Below, piece after piece: positions 1-7,379 of a stretch of 58,489 nt of DNA. The position numbers were made by a program, and so were the translations under genes. The notes below the pieces were generated by a model that worked only from the letters and a program-made list of their open reading frames with translations, ran no database searches and had not been told where the DNA came from. Each line of letters begins with the position of its first letter. Position 1 is the stretch's first letter. The stretch comes from Mycobacterium gordonae (GTDB lineage: Bacteria > Actinomycetota > Actinomycetes > Mycobacteriales > Mycobacteriaceae), in assembly GCF_002101675.1 (NCBI RefSeq), contig NZ_LQOY01000069.1, forward strand, positions 1-58,489. Direction: 5' to 3'.

Positions 1-182
1 GTGCCGGCGGCGCTCTGGGTGCGGGTGGCGCAGGTGGCGCGGCTGGCGCTGGAGGGGCGGCCGGCGCCGCCGGCACCGGCGGCCAGGCTGGTACCGGCAC
101 CGCCGGTGTCGCCGGCACTGACGGCACGGCCGGAGGTGACGGTGCCGACGGCATCGCGGGCCAAGCCGGCAGCAGCGGCTAA
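1..182 (+). CDS. PE_PGRS family protein, C-terminal fragment
   Basis: The gene enters from the left edge. Reading begins in the frame whose first full codon is at base 3 and ends at TAA 180-182, giving about 59 residues. They are almost entirely Gly-Gly-Ala and Gly-Thr/Asp-Gly repeats, the signature of the PGRS region of mycobacterial PE_PGRS surface and secreted proteins. The N-terminal PE domain lies outside the window. The frame starting at base 1 is also open but gives an Ala/Pro/Arg-rich product, a shadow of the Gly-rich frame. M. tuberculosis has PE_PGRS genes close to its Rv1061-Rv1062 counterparts, so the context fits. Confidence 0.85.
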   Translation, partial: AGGALGAGGAGGAAGAGGAAGAAGTGGQAGTGTAGVAGTDGTAGGDGADGIAGQAGSSG

Positions 183-263
183 ACGCCGCCACGGCCGTTG
201 GTAGGGGCGATCAGCAAATGGCGGATCGGCACCGACGCCTGAGTCGGCGCACTGGGCAGCTGA

Positions 264-1133
264 TCAGACGCCGAGGAAGCGCGCGACGGCTTCGGCTTCC
301 CGACGGCCCTGCGCGCGGCCCGCCTGCGCCGAACCGATCCGGCAGCGCGGATCCAGCGGATTGGCGCCGAACGCCGCGAGTGATTGCTCGTCGGCGAAGA
401 CGCTGAAGGTTTCACCGGCGAATGTCGCGATCTCACCGGCGGGCCCGGGGCCGAACGGCGACGGAGTATCGGCGCCCGCGGGCACTAGGACCACGGCCAT
501 GCCACAGTCGTCGGCGACGCCGACGTTGACCGCACTGTTCACGCCGCCGTCCATGTAACGCCGCCCGCCGATCGTCACCGGCGGCCACGCCCCGGGTACG
601 GCGCAACTGGCAGCCACCGCATCGACCAGCCCGACCCCGGAATTGCGGTCAAAGACCACCAATTCGCCTGTCTGCGTGTCGATTGCGACGATTCGCACGG
701 TACGGTCCGGCCACTCGTCAGACGGCAGGCGTGCGGCGATCACCGCCCGCCTGACGCTTTCCGGAACGGTGTCGGTCGCCAGCGCCACCGCCCCGATGCG
801 CTGCAGACGCACCCTGGTCCTGTCCGATCCGGGACTGCGCGGTTCGCGCAGCGCGTCCAGGAACAACTCGGTGATCGCGTCGATGTCGACACCCGGGTCC
901 ATCTCGGCCGACGTCTCGGCGACCTGCCGATCGAAGAGCTCCGCCAGCGAGCAGCCGCTGCTGATCTGGGCCGCGACCGTGGAGCCGGCCGATGTGCCGA
1001 CCAGGACGTCCGATTCCACCAGCACCCGGGCGGCCGCCGCAGACTCATCGGCGATGCCGCGCAGAATTCCTGTCTCCCAGGCGATTCCGGCCACGCCACC
1101 GCCGGCCAGCACCAACGCTCGTCGCAACGTCAT
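264..1133 (-). CDS. Patatin-like phospholipase (Rv1062-like)
   Basis: A 289-residue protein of the patatin family, serine acyl hydrolases with a Ser-Asp dyad. The oxyanion-hole Gly-rich loop GGGVAG is at residues 11-16, the nucleophile motif GTSAG at 46-50 (Ser48), and the catalytic Asp in DGG at 195-197. No signal peptide is evident, so a cytosolic or membrane-associated lipid hydrolase is likely; the substrate cannot be read from sequence. Its ATG overlaps the stop of the upstream amidotransferase gene in an ATGA arrangement, pointing to translational coupling. From memory, the same pair occurs in M. tuberculosis as Rv1061-Rv1062. Confidence 0.85.
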   Translation of the reverse strand: MTLRRALVLAGGGVAGIAWETGILRGIADESAAAARVLVESDVLVGTSAGSTVAAQISSGCSLAELFDRQVAETSAEMDPGVDIDAITELFLDALREPRSPGSDRTRVRLQRIGAVALATDTVPESVRRAVIAARLPSDEWPDRTVRIVAIDTQTGELVVFDRNSGVGLVDAVAASCAVPGAWPPVTIGGRRYMDGGVNSAVNVGVADDCGMAVVLVPAGADTPSPFGPGPAGEIATFAGETFSVFADEQSLAAFGANPLDPRCRIGSAQAGRAQGRREAEAVARFLGV

Positions 1134-2011
1134 GCCGGGTGCCGGGTTCCGGGCAGGGCATGTTGCGCGTTGAAGACCGGCTGGCTCAAATCATCCCGGC
1201 GCACCAGCTGCCGCGGCGGGTCGGGCAGCACCACGCTGCGGCTGATATCAAGAGCCGCGTCGACGTAGACCAACTCACCGGGGTCGAGTAAGCACCACCG
1301 GGGGTCGTCGTCCATCGGCTCGGTCGCGAACACCACCGAGGATCTTTCGGTCAGCGTCTGGCTCTGCGCGTGAATCCTGCTGGTGCTCATGTCGAAATCT
1401 GGTACCCCGTCGACAATACGGTCCAACATGAACAACTGATGGGTGTCCGGGTACCGCAGTGCCCACATCTGCGTACCCATGCACAGCAGGATGTTGACGG
1501 CGTAGACGGGCACATTGTCGGCGAGCCACGTGACGGCTTCGACGACACCGGCCGACACATCGCCGTCGTGGGCGCGGACCGCGGCGGTGATCAACGCGAA
1601 CACCCGCTCGGAATCGGTCTGGCCCTGCACCAATTCGAGAGTGCCGAGTTCACGAAGCCGGTCTTCGACCACGTCCAGACCCTCAATCATCCCGTTGTGC
1701 GCGAAGATTCGGCCGTCCTGCAGGAACGGGTGGGTGTTTCGCACGTCGAGCGACCCCGTCGTCGCATAACGGACATGGGCGATGAAGGTCGTGCCGTCGA
1801 GCTGGTGCGCCTCGGTGGCGAACGTCGCATCCTGCCAGGCGGCTATCGGCTCCTTGTGCAGCTGCGGCCGGCCTCGTTCGTCGAACACTCCCAAGCCGGT
1901 GCCGTCGGGGTTCTTGCGGCTCTGCCGGGCAAGGCTGTCGGGGGCTTCCAGCAACCAGAACGTCGCGGTCACGACTTCCGTCCCGGCATGCAAGCCGAAG
2001 AGTCGACACAT
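1130..2011 (-). CDS. Class II glutamine amidotransferase domain protein (Rv1061-like)
   Basis: A 293-residue Ntn-type glutamine amidotransferase domain. The mature nucleophile would be Cys2 in the start MCRLFG. HVRYAT (about residues 80-85), AHNG and TDSE are the usual glutamine-binding elements. The family (YafJ/EgtC-like) hydrolyses glutamine or gamma-glutamyl amides, but no synthase domain is attached, so the acceptor is unknown. EgtC of ergothioneine synthesis is a relative, yet no egt genes are nearby and I do not assign that role. The gene follows the SRPBCC gene by 7 nt and overlaps the patatin gene by 4 nt. Confidence 0.85.
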   Translation of the reverse strand: MCRLFGLHAGTEVVTATFWLLEAPDSLARQSRKNPDGTGLGVFDERGRPQLHKEPIAAWQDATFATEAHQLDGTTFIAHVRYATTGSLDVRNTHPFLQDGRIFAHNGMIEGLDVVEDRLRELGTLELVQGQTDSERVFALITAAVRAHDGDVSAGVVEAVTWLADNVPVYAVNILLCMGTQMWALRYPDTHQLFMLDRIVDGVPDFDMSTSRIHAQSQTLTERSSVVFATEPMDDDPRWCLLDPGELVYVDAALDISRSVVLPDPPRQLVRRDDLSQPVFNAQHALPGTRHPA

Positions 2012-2018
2012 GGCAATC

Positions 2019-2495
2019 TCAGTCGGTCACCAGCTGCGCGGACAGCTTCTCGAGCACCACCCGCGCGTAGCCCTTCCACATCCTGGCGAACACCGGCAGC
2101 AAGGGCGCCGAGGCCGACGACTTCGGATGCAGCGTCCACTGCCAGCTCACCCGGGTACCGGTGCCGGCCGGCGCAAACGACCACACACCGTCCACCGAAC
2201 GCACCAGCGCGGCCAGCGGTCCACTGATGTCAGAGAGCGTGTAGCCGAACGACCGCGGCGGGTCGACACTGGTCAGCCGCTCGCGCACCCGGCCCCCGCC
2301 GACCATCAGGATGGTCCGCGTCTGACCGGCGGCGTCCCAGTCGCCCACCTGGTCGCGCACCTCCTTGATTGGCGGGATGATTCCGTACCACTGCGAGCAG
2401 ATGACCGGCAGCGATATCGCCATCGTCCCGGCGAAAGCGTCCTGGACCGAGATCGGTATCGCGCGCGACTGCTGAACTACCACCGAGTTTGACAT
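2019..2495 (-). CDS. SRPBCC-family protein (Rv1060-like)
   Basis: A 158-residue single-domain protein with the START/polyketide-cyclase-like pattern. The N-terminal strand has residues typical of IPISVQDAF, the central GQTR and VRERLTSVDPPRSFGYTL strands follow, and there is a C-terminal amphipathic helix. The fold forms a hydrophobic cavity for lipids or polyketides, so a ligand-binding or cyclase-like role is possible but unproven. The start ATG shares one base with the stop of the upstream reductase-like gene (TGATG), so it is co-translated in the fadD14 operon. No signal peptide or membrane segment is seen. Confidence 0.75.
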   Translation of the reverse strand: MSNSVVVQQSRAIPISVQDAFAGTMAISLPVICSQWYGIIPPIKEVRDQVGDWDAAGQTRTILMVGGGRVRERLTSVDPPRSFGYTLSDISGPLAALVRSVDGVWSFAPAGTGTRVSWQWTLHPKSSASAPLLPVFARMWKGYARVVLEKLSAQLVTD

Positions 2496-3568
2496 CAGAC
2501 CCCTTTACCTTCGCGTGACAGTTTGGGTGCGGCCCGGCCGGTGATGAGCGGCAGATCGAAGAAACTCTGGATGCCCGCCGGGGCGGCGCAGGTGGCCGGC
2601 ACCGCGTTGACACAGTGCGCCGCCGTCGCGACGATACCGGGGTTGCTCACCAGCCCGGCTTGCACGCTTTCAGGCTGCCAGCCTTTGATGGTGACAAAGG
2701 TGTCGGGGTGACCCCGCACCTCGATCTCGTAACGCTCCCCCGCCGGCCCGAAAGACCATGCAGGATCCAAGTTTTCCTCACCCATCAACCAGTTCACGGT
2801 GAGCTGGACGACCGGGTTCTCATCCACGAGCGCCTCCCAGTGGAAGCGGCGTCCGGCGACCTGCCCGGGCTCGATCACCCCGATGGGCGAGTCGATCGGC
2901 GCAGTCGCGACGGCCACCTCCTGCGACGGACGGATCTCGGGGTCGGCGGCGAAGCCCAGCTTATCGACGCACAACCGCACCGACTGGAAGAAGCCACCGT
3001 TGAGCAGCTTCTGCATCGGCCCGGTCAGCGCGCTGTCCGGGCTGCCGCCGAATCCCATCACGTAGCGCAGCACGTCCGGCGCCCCGTAGCTGCGCAGATC
3101 GGAAAACTCCTCGGCGCGAACGAAAGTCACGCCGGTAGACATCACCGAGAGCAACAGCGGGAACATCTCGGTGGCCGCTCCGGGCCCGATGCCGGCGCCG
3201 TGCAGCGTCGTGTTGCCGGCCTGCGCGGCGACTTCCAGTGGCGCGCCCTCCTTTTCGGTCGGGTAGAACCAGCCCAGCGGGGTGACGACGTTCTTGCCGG
3301 AGCGCAGCAGCGCCGCGACTTCGTCGACGCTGGGCAGCAACGGCGCGTAGATCACCGCATCGGCGTCGAGCCGAAGGATGTCGTCGATGTTGTTGGTGGC
3401 GGTCACCCCCAGCGCCGGGCCGCCGATGATCTCGCCGACGTCCTTACCGCTCTTGGCCTCCGAATGGACCCAGCAGCCGGCGAGTTCGAGTTCGGGATGC
3501 TCGAGCACCCCTTTGATGGCGGCCACCCCGACCGATCCGGTTGCCCACTGCACCACCCGCAGACTCAT
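2495..3568 (-). CDS. NAD(P)-binding dihydrodipicolinate-reductase-like protein (Rv1059-like)
   Basis: A 357-residue protein with an N-terminal Rossmann fold (WATGSVG near residues 8-14) and a substrate domain like dihydrodipicolinate reductase or 2,4-diaminopentanoate dehydrogenase. The family is common in mycobacterial lipid clusters, and the true substrate is unknown. The open frame extends to 3622, but the ATG at 3566-3568 has a Shine-Dalgarno-like AAAGGGG just upstream, and the extra codons would run through the inverted repeat at 3587-3646. Position next to an acyl-CoA synthetase and a SRPBCC protein suggests modification of an acyl or polyketide-like substrate (inference). Confidence 0.8.
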   Translation of the reverse strand: MSLRVVQWATGSVGVAAIKGVLEHPELELAGCWVHSEAKSGKDVGEIIGGPALGVTATNNIDDILRLDADAVIYAPLLPSVDEVAALLRSGKNVVTPLGWFYPTEKEGAPLEVAAQAGNTTLHGAGIGPGAATEMFPLLLSVMSTGVTFVRAEEFSDLRSYGAPDVLRYVMGFGGSPDSALTGPMQKLLNGGFFQSVRLCVDKLGFAADPEIRPSQEVAVATAPIDSPIGVIEPGQVAGRRFHWEALVDENPVVQLTVNWLMGEENLDPAWSFGPAGERYEIEVRGHPDTFVTIKGWQPESVQAGLVSNPGIVATAAHCVNAVPATCAAPAGIQSFFDLPLITGRAAPKLSREGKGV

Positions 3569-3586
3569 GGTGGTCCCCTTTCCCTG

Positions 3587-3646
3587 GCGAGCAGACGCTA
3601 AGGCCCCTTTTTCGGCCCGCAAACGGGGGTTTTAGCGTCTGCTCGC
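3587..3646 (-). terminator. Inverted repeat, likely terminator hairpin (mycobacterial GCGAGCAGACGC element)
   Basis: A perfect 15-bp arm, GCGAGCAGACGCTAA (3587-3601), is repeated inverted at 3632-3646 around a 30-nt loop that contains further G/C pairing. It starts 2 nt after the fadD14 stop and ends before the Shine-Dalgarno of the next gene. The GCGAGCAGACGC/GCGTCTGCTCGC arms resemble a hairpin repeat I recall from many mycobacterial intergenic regions. A terminator or processing element is the likely role. There is no U-tract, as is usual in mycobacteria. Confidence 0.6.
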
Positions 3647-3648
3647 GC

Positions 3649-5280
3649 CTAGTCGTGCGCCTCGACGACGTCGTAGTCCCCGTCGTTGTAGCGGGACCGG
3701 ATGGTCTTCTTGTCGTACTTACCGACGCTGGTGCGGGGAACCTCGTCGGCAAACGCCCACCGCTCGGGCAGCCACCATCGAACCACCTTGTCGCTGAGAA
3801 ACTTTCGCAGCTCGGACGGCTCGACGTCAGCACCCTCCCGGGCGACGACGACGGCCAGCGGCCGTTCGTCCCAGCGCTCGTCGGGCACCCCGACAACGGC
3901 GGCCTCGACCACGTCGGGATGGCCGATCAGGCAGTTCTCCAGCTCCACCGACGAAATCCATTCCCCACCTGACTTGATCACGTCCTTGGCACGGTCGGTC
4001 AGCGTGATGAAACCCTGTCGGTCGATGCGGCCCACGTCGCCGGTGCGCAGCCACCCAGAGTCGAACTTGGATTCGTCGTGGCCCTTGTAGTACGCGCCGG
4101 TGATCCACGGACCGCGGACCTCCACCTCGCCCACGGCTTTACCGTCGTTGGGCAACACCTTGCCGTCGTCGTCGACGATGCGGGTCTCCACACCGCATAC
4201 CGGCTGGCCCTGCGTCACCCGGAATGCCCAGTGGTCCTCGTCCGGTGTGCCTGGCGGCGGCCAGGCCATGGTGGCCAGGGGTGAGGTCTCCGTCATCCCC
4301 CACAGCTGCCGGATCTGGACGCCGTGTTTGTCCTCGAAGGTGCGCATCAGTGATTCCGGCACCGCCGAGCCCCCGCACGCCACCATTTTCAGCGACGACA
4401 TGTCGTGACCCGGGTTCTTTTCCAGGAAGTGCATGACGTCGTTCCAGATGGTCGGCACCGCGCCGGCCCGCGTCGGACGCAGCTTCTCCACCATGTCGAC
4501 CAGCGACCGGGCGTCCAGGTGACGGTCGGGCAGCACCAGATCCGCACCGGCCATCAAAGCGGCGTACGGCAGCCCCCAGGCGTTGGCGTGGAACATCGGC
4601 ACGATCGGCAGCACCCGATCGCTGGAGCCGACCCCGATACCGTTGACGGTGCAGGCCGCCATGGAGTGCAGGAAGCTCGAACGATGGCTGTAGACAACAC
4701 CTTTCGGGTTTCCAGTGGTGCCGCTGGTGTAGCACATGGCGGCCGCGGAGCTCTCCTCGATGGCCGGCCAGTCGAATTCAGCCGGCTCGCCTTCGATCAG
4801 CTCGTGGTAGCGCACCACCGTCTTGCCGGCCTCGCCCAGCGGCGCGATGTCGCCATCGCCGACCGCGACCACGGTGTGGACGGTCTCGAGTTCGGGCAGT
4901 ACCGGGCCGAGCAGTTTGGCCAGCGAGACGTCGACCAACACCACCTGATCCTCGGCTTCATTGGCCACGTAGGCGATCTGGTGCGGGAACAGCCGGATGT
5001 TGAGGGTGTGCAGCACCGCGCCCATCGACGGGACCGCCAGGTAGGTCGCCAGATGTTCGGCGTTGTTCCACATGAAGGTGGCGACCCGCTGATCGCCGGT
5101 GACACCGAGCCGGCGCAGCGCGTTGGCGAGTTGCGCAGCCTGTTCACCCAATTCGCGATACGTGATGCTGCGGTAGCCGTCACCGGTGGCGGTGATGACC
5201 TCGCGCAATCCGTGCACGCCGCAGCCGTGCCGCATGATCGCGCTGATCGTCAGCGGAAATTCCTGCATCGTGCTGTACAT
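3649..5280 (-). CDS. fadD14: Medium-chain fatty-acid--CoA ligase FadD14
   Basis: A 543-residue member of the acyl/aryl-CoA synthetase (ANL) superfamily, the same length I recall for M. tuberculosis FadD14 (Rv1058). It activates a fatty acid with ATP to an acyl-adenylate and transfers it to CoA. The AMP-binding P-loop YTSGTTGNPKG is at residues 184-194. The hinge/ribose motif GWLRTGD and the C-terminal catalytic Lys in GKYDKK are present. No membrane segment is seen. It heads a minus-strand cluster with the reductase-like, SRPBCC, amidotransferase and patatin genes. A hairpin right after the stop may reduce read-through to these. Exact chain-length preference cannot be read. Confidence 0.9.
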   Translation of the reverse strand: MYSTMQEFPLTISAIMRHGCGVHGLREVITATGDGYRSITYRELGEQAAQLANALRRLGVTGDQRVATFMWNNAEHLATYLAVPSMGAVLHTLNIRLFPHQIAYVANEAEDQVVLVDVSLAKLLGPVLPELETVHTVVAVGDGDIAPLGEAGKTVVRYHELIEGEPAEFDWPAIEESSAAAMCYTSGTTGNPKGVVYSHRSSFLHSMAACTVNGIGVGSSDRVLPIVPMFHANAWGLPYAALMAGADLVLPDRHLDARSLVDMVEKLRPTRAGAVPTIWNDVMHFLEKNPGHDMSSLKMVACGGSAVPESLMRTFEDKHGVQIRQLWGMTETSPLATMAWPPPGTPDEDHWAFRVTQGQPVCGVETRIVDDDGKVLPNDGKAVGEVEVRGPWITGAYYKGHDESKFDSGWLRTGDVGRIDRQGFITLTDRAKDVIKSGGEWISSVELENCLIGHPDVVEAAVVGVPDERWDERPLAVVVAREGADVEPSELRKFLSDKVVRWWLPERWAFADEVPRTSVGKYDKKTIRSRYNDGDYDVVEAHD

Positions 5281-5376
5281 CGATGTACCGCCTCACGCGT
5301 TTCGGCGCAGCAGAGCCTGTCGTTTCCCGTGGCCGAATGCTATCGCCGCGCCGCGGGATAACGAACGCCGGGCCAG

Positions 5377-6681
5377 TCAGACCAGCGCCGCGTCGTACTG
5401 CAGCAAGTCGGGCACGAGCAGGTCAACAGAGCGCCTGCTTTCCAGTGCCGCCTGCTCGATACGCGTCTCGGCGTTCACCGCGACCGGTAGCACGGTGACG
5501 GCACCGGAATAGTCGGCGATGTACAGGTATTCGCCGTCGCCGCTTTCGACCACGCAGGACGGCTGACCCGCCACAGCGATCGTGTCGACCACATCCTGGG
5601 TCAGCGTGCACAGCATGGTGACGCTGTCGTTGCTGACCAGGTATGCGCGGTCGCCGTCACCGCTGAGGGTGAGGCGGGTGACCAGGCCGGTGACCTCCGC
5701 GATCTTGCGGGTTCCGGTGATCTTGTTGGTGCGCGTGTCGACGACATCGATCACGGCAGCCTCGGGACCGCTGCTGGCCACGTACACCAGACCGCCATCG
5801 GGGCTCACGGCCACATCGCGGACGGCCAGGCCGATCTCGATGGTGCCGATCACCGACGGGGTGGTGTGCGGCCGTGCCGACTTGGCGGTCTTGGTGTTCT
5901 TGGCGCCCTTGCGCCGCCAACGGGCGCGTCCAGCGGGCTCTTCTGAAGTCAGGCCGGTGTCGATAACGACGACCTGGCCCCCGTCGGGTCCGTTGACGCC
6001 GACGTACAACCGGCCCCCATCGGGACTGACCCGCAGGGTTTCCGTGGTGGTGCCGGCGCTGGCCGCGATGTCGACGACCTGCACCCGCCCGGTGGCGATC
6101 TCCAGTGCCGCCACATCGGCCGCCCGCGCACCGTTGCGGCTGACATAGACGTGCTTGCCGTCCGCGCTCACGGCCAGGTCGCTGACGCTGAGCGCGACCC
6201 GATGCGAGGCAACGACGGTGTTGGTGGCCAGGTCGATGACCTCGATCGCGTCGGACGCCGGGGCGACGGTGCTCACGAAAGCATGTTCGGCGTCATCCAG
6301 GGCGATCGCGAACGGTTCGTCGAGGCCGCCGATGGCGTCCACCACCCGGCAGGTTTGCAGGTCGATCACCGAGACGCTGTCGCTGCCGTAGTTGCTCACC
6401 AGCAATCGCTTGCCGTTCGGGCTGACGGCGATGTCGCTGATGGGCCCCTTGCGCACCGGGATCTGGATGGCCACTGGGCTCGCACCGAATTCACCGAACT
6501 CGAGGGCCGCCGAATCCCGGCCGTTCGTCTTGCTTTCGAAGCTCACGCTGGGCACCGCCTTTGCTCTGGTCGTCAACTCTCCGGATGTGATGCCAGGCAG
6601 CGCGCGCCTATGTGCGACGCTGGCATCCGATAAAGCGCATAACAGCACCAAAAGGGCTGCTTCAACATGATTAACGGCCAT
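5377..6681 (-). CDS. YVTN-type beta-propeller protein (Rv1057-like)
   Basis: A 434-residue protein with a hydrophobic N-terminus (a possible signal sequence, residues 5-24) followed by about seven repeats of the form ISDIAVSPNGKRLLVSNYGSD...VIDL, the YVTN/NHL beta-propeller repeat. Such proteins are cell-surface or periplasmic scaffolds without known catalysis. By sequence type and position beside fadD14 it corresponds to Rv1057, whose promoter is reported to respond to MprA, TrcR and SigE under envelope stress. M. tuberculosis Rv1057 is shorter, so the true start could lie downstream of 6681. A short basic insert (around 5890-5920) interrupts one blade. Confidence 0.8.
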   Translation of the reverse strand: MAVNHVEAALLVLLCALSDASVAHRRALPGITSGELTTRAKAVPSVSFESKTNGRDSAALEFGEFGASPVAIQIPVRKGPISDIAVSPNGKRLLVSNYGSDSVSVIDLQTCRVVDAIGGLDEPFAIALDDAEHAFVSTVAPASDAIEVIDLATNTVVASHRVALSVSDLAVSADGKHVYVSRNGARAADVAALEIATGRVQVVDIAASAGTTTETLRVSPDGGRLYVGVNGPDGGQVVVIDTGLTSEEPAGRARWRRKGAKNTKTAKSARPHTTPSVIGTIEIGLAVRDVAVSPDGGLVYVASSGPEAAVIDVVDTRTNKITGTRKIAEVTGLVTRLTLSGDGDRAYLVSNDSVTMLCTLTQDVVDTIAVAGQPSCVVESGDGEYLYIADYSGAVTVLPVAVNAETRIEQAALESRRSVDLLVPDLLQYDAALV

Positions 6682-6961
6682 TCTAGCGACCGAATTCCGG
6701 TTAATAGGAATTCAATTTCGCGGGTGTTACCCACATCACGCGAACGCCTCAGTATACGCTCAGGATCGCCAACTCAATTGGCTCCCCATATACCCCACGG
6801 CAAACCATATCCCGCGTTTGAACTGCAGTTATGCGGCTACGGTTAACCGATTCTGCCATAGTCAGCGTATCGCTCAAATAAGAATTTCTTATTTTTGGCG
6901 CCGCGACGAGGCAAATATCACACCGGCCGCCTCAGCGTGTCGACGCCAATTCGGCCACACG
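6682..6961. other. AT-richer intergenic region upstream of the beta-propeller gene
   Basis: 280 bp without a gene between the start of the propeller gene and the end of the arsR-like gene. It is visibly richer in A/T than its surroundings. It contains two small dyads: CGGTTAACCG at 6840-6849, and ATAAGAA-T-TTCTTAT at 6878-6892. Either could be a regulator site for the propeller gene; in M. tuberculosis the counterpart promoter is stress-regulated. No RNA gene or ORF was recognised. Confidence 0.4.
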
Positions 6962-7321
6962 CTATCCGCTTGAGTGGGTGGCGTGCGTGTCGCCGAGGGC
7001 CTGCCTGAGCACACGCAGAATGTCCTGATCGGCCGGCGAGTAATAGACGAAGGTTCCTTCGCGGCGAGTCTTCACCAACCCGGCAAGGCGCAATTTCGCC
7101 AGGTGCTGGCTGACGACCGTGGGGGCCACCTGCGCCAACTCGGCCAGGCAGGCCACCGACGTCTCACCTTGGAGCAGCGCCCACAGCACCTTCACCCGGG
7201 TGGGGTCACTGAGCATGCGGAAGGTCTCCGCGGCACGCGACACCTGCTCCTCGGAGGGCATGGAGAAGCCGGCAATCGACGTGTGCACGACCACGAGCAT
7301 ACCGCTGACCTGTGCAATCAT
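6962..7321 (-). CDS. ArsR/SmtB-family metal-sensing repressor, KmtR-like
   Basis: A winged-helix regulator of up to 119 residues. The segments SRAAETFRMLSDPTRVKVLW, VSQHLAKLRLAGLVKTRREG and FVYYSP form the ArsR DNA-binding core. SQHLAKLR and VKTRR closely resemble the KmtR group of Ni/Co sensors as I recall it. There is one Cys (SVACLAEL) and a C-terminal His pair (THATH), candidate metal ligands. The gene is divergent from a P1B-4 metal ATPase, with an imperfect palindrome between them, so it most likely represses that ATPase and itself. The start may instead be the internal ATG at 7261 (MPSEEQ), which matches homologue N-termini better. Confidence 0.8.
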   Translation of the reverse strand: MIAQVSGMLVVVHTSIAGFSMPSEEQVSRAAETFRMLSDPTRVKVLWALLQGETSVACLAELAQVAPTVVSQHLAKLRLAGLVKTRREGTFVYYSPADQDILRVLRQALGDTHATHSSG

Positions 7322-7342
7322 GCATCCAGCTGCAAGCGCAGT

Positions 7343-7379
7343 TGCATATATTCACATGTACGCAGCTATAGTGTGGGGC
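7343..7379 (+). promoter_or_regulatory. Metal-responsive operator and leaderless promoter of the P1B-4 ATPase
   Basis: An imperfect dyad with 9-bp arms, TGCATATAT-TCAC-ATGTACGCA (7343-7364, 7 of 9 arm positions pair), lies just upstream of the -10 hexamer TATAGT (7367-7372). Seven bases later is GTG 7380. A TANNNT hexamer 6-8 nt before an RTG codon is the usual layout of a mycobacterial leaderless promoter. An ArsR dimer on the dyad would cover the -10/-35 spacer of this gene and the upstream region of arsR. Confidence 0.6.

Noticed and set aside
1..204. Ala/Pro/Arg-rich 67-residue frame at the left edge
   Set aside because: It is the shadow of the Gly-rich PE_PGRS frame; the PGRS frame has the expected composition and stop.
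1130..2011. Naming the amidotransferase egtC
   Set aside because: The fold is shared, but no ergothioneine genes are nearby, and length and context match the Rv1061 type better.
5275..5288. 14-bp perfect palindrome GTACATCGATGTAC over the fadD14 start
   Set aside because: No second copy or regulator link was found, and it may arise from the start codon context. It is not called an operator.
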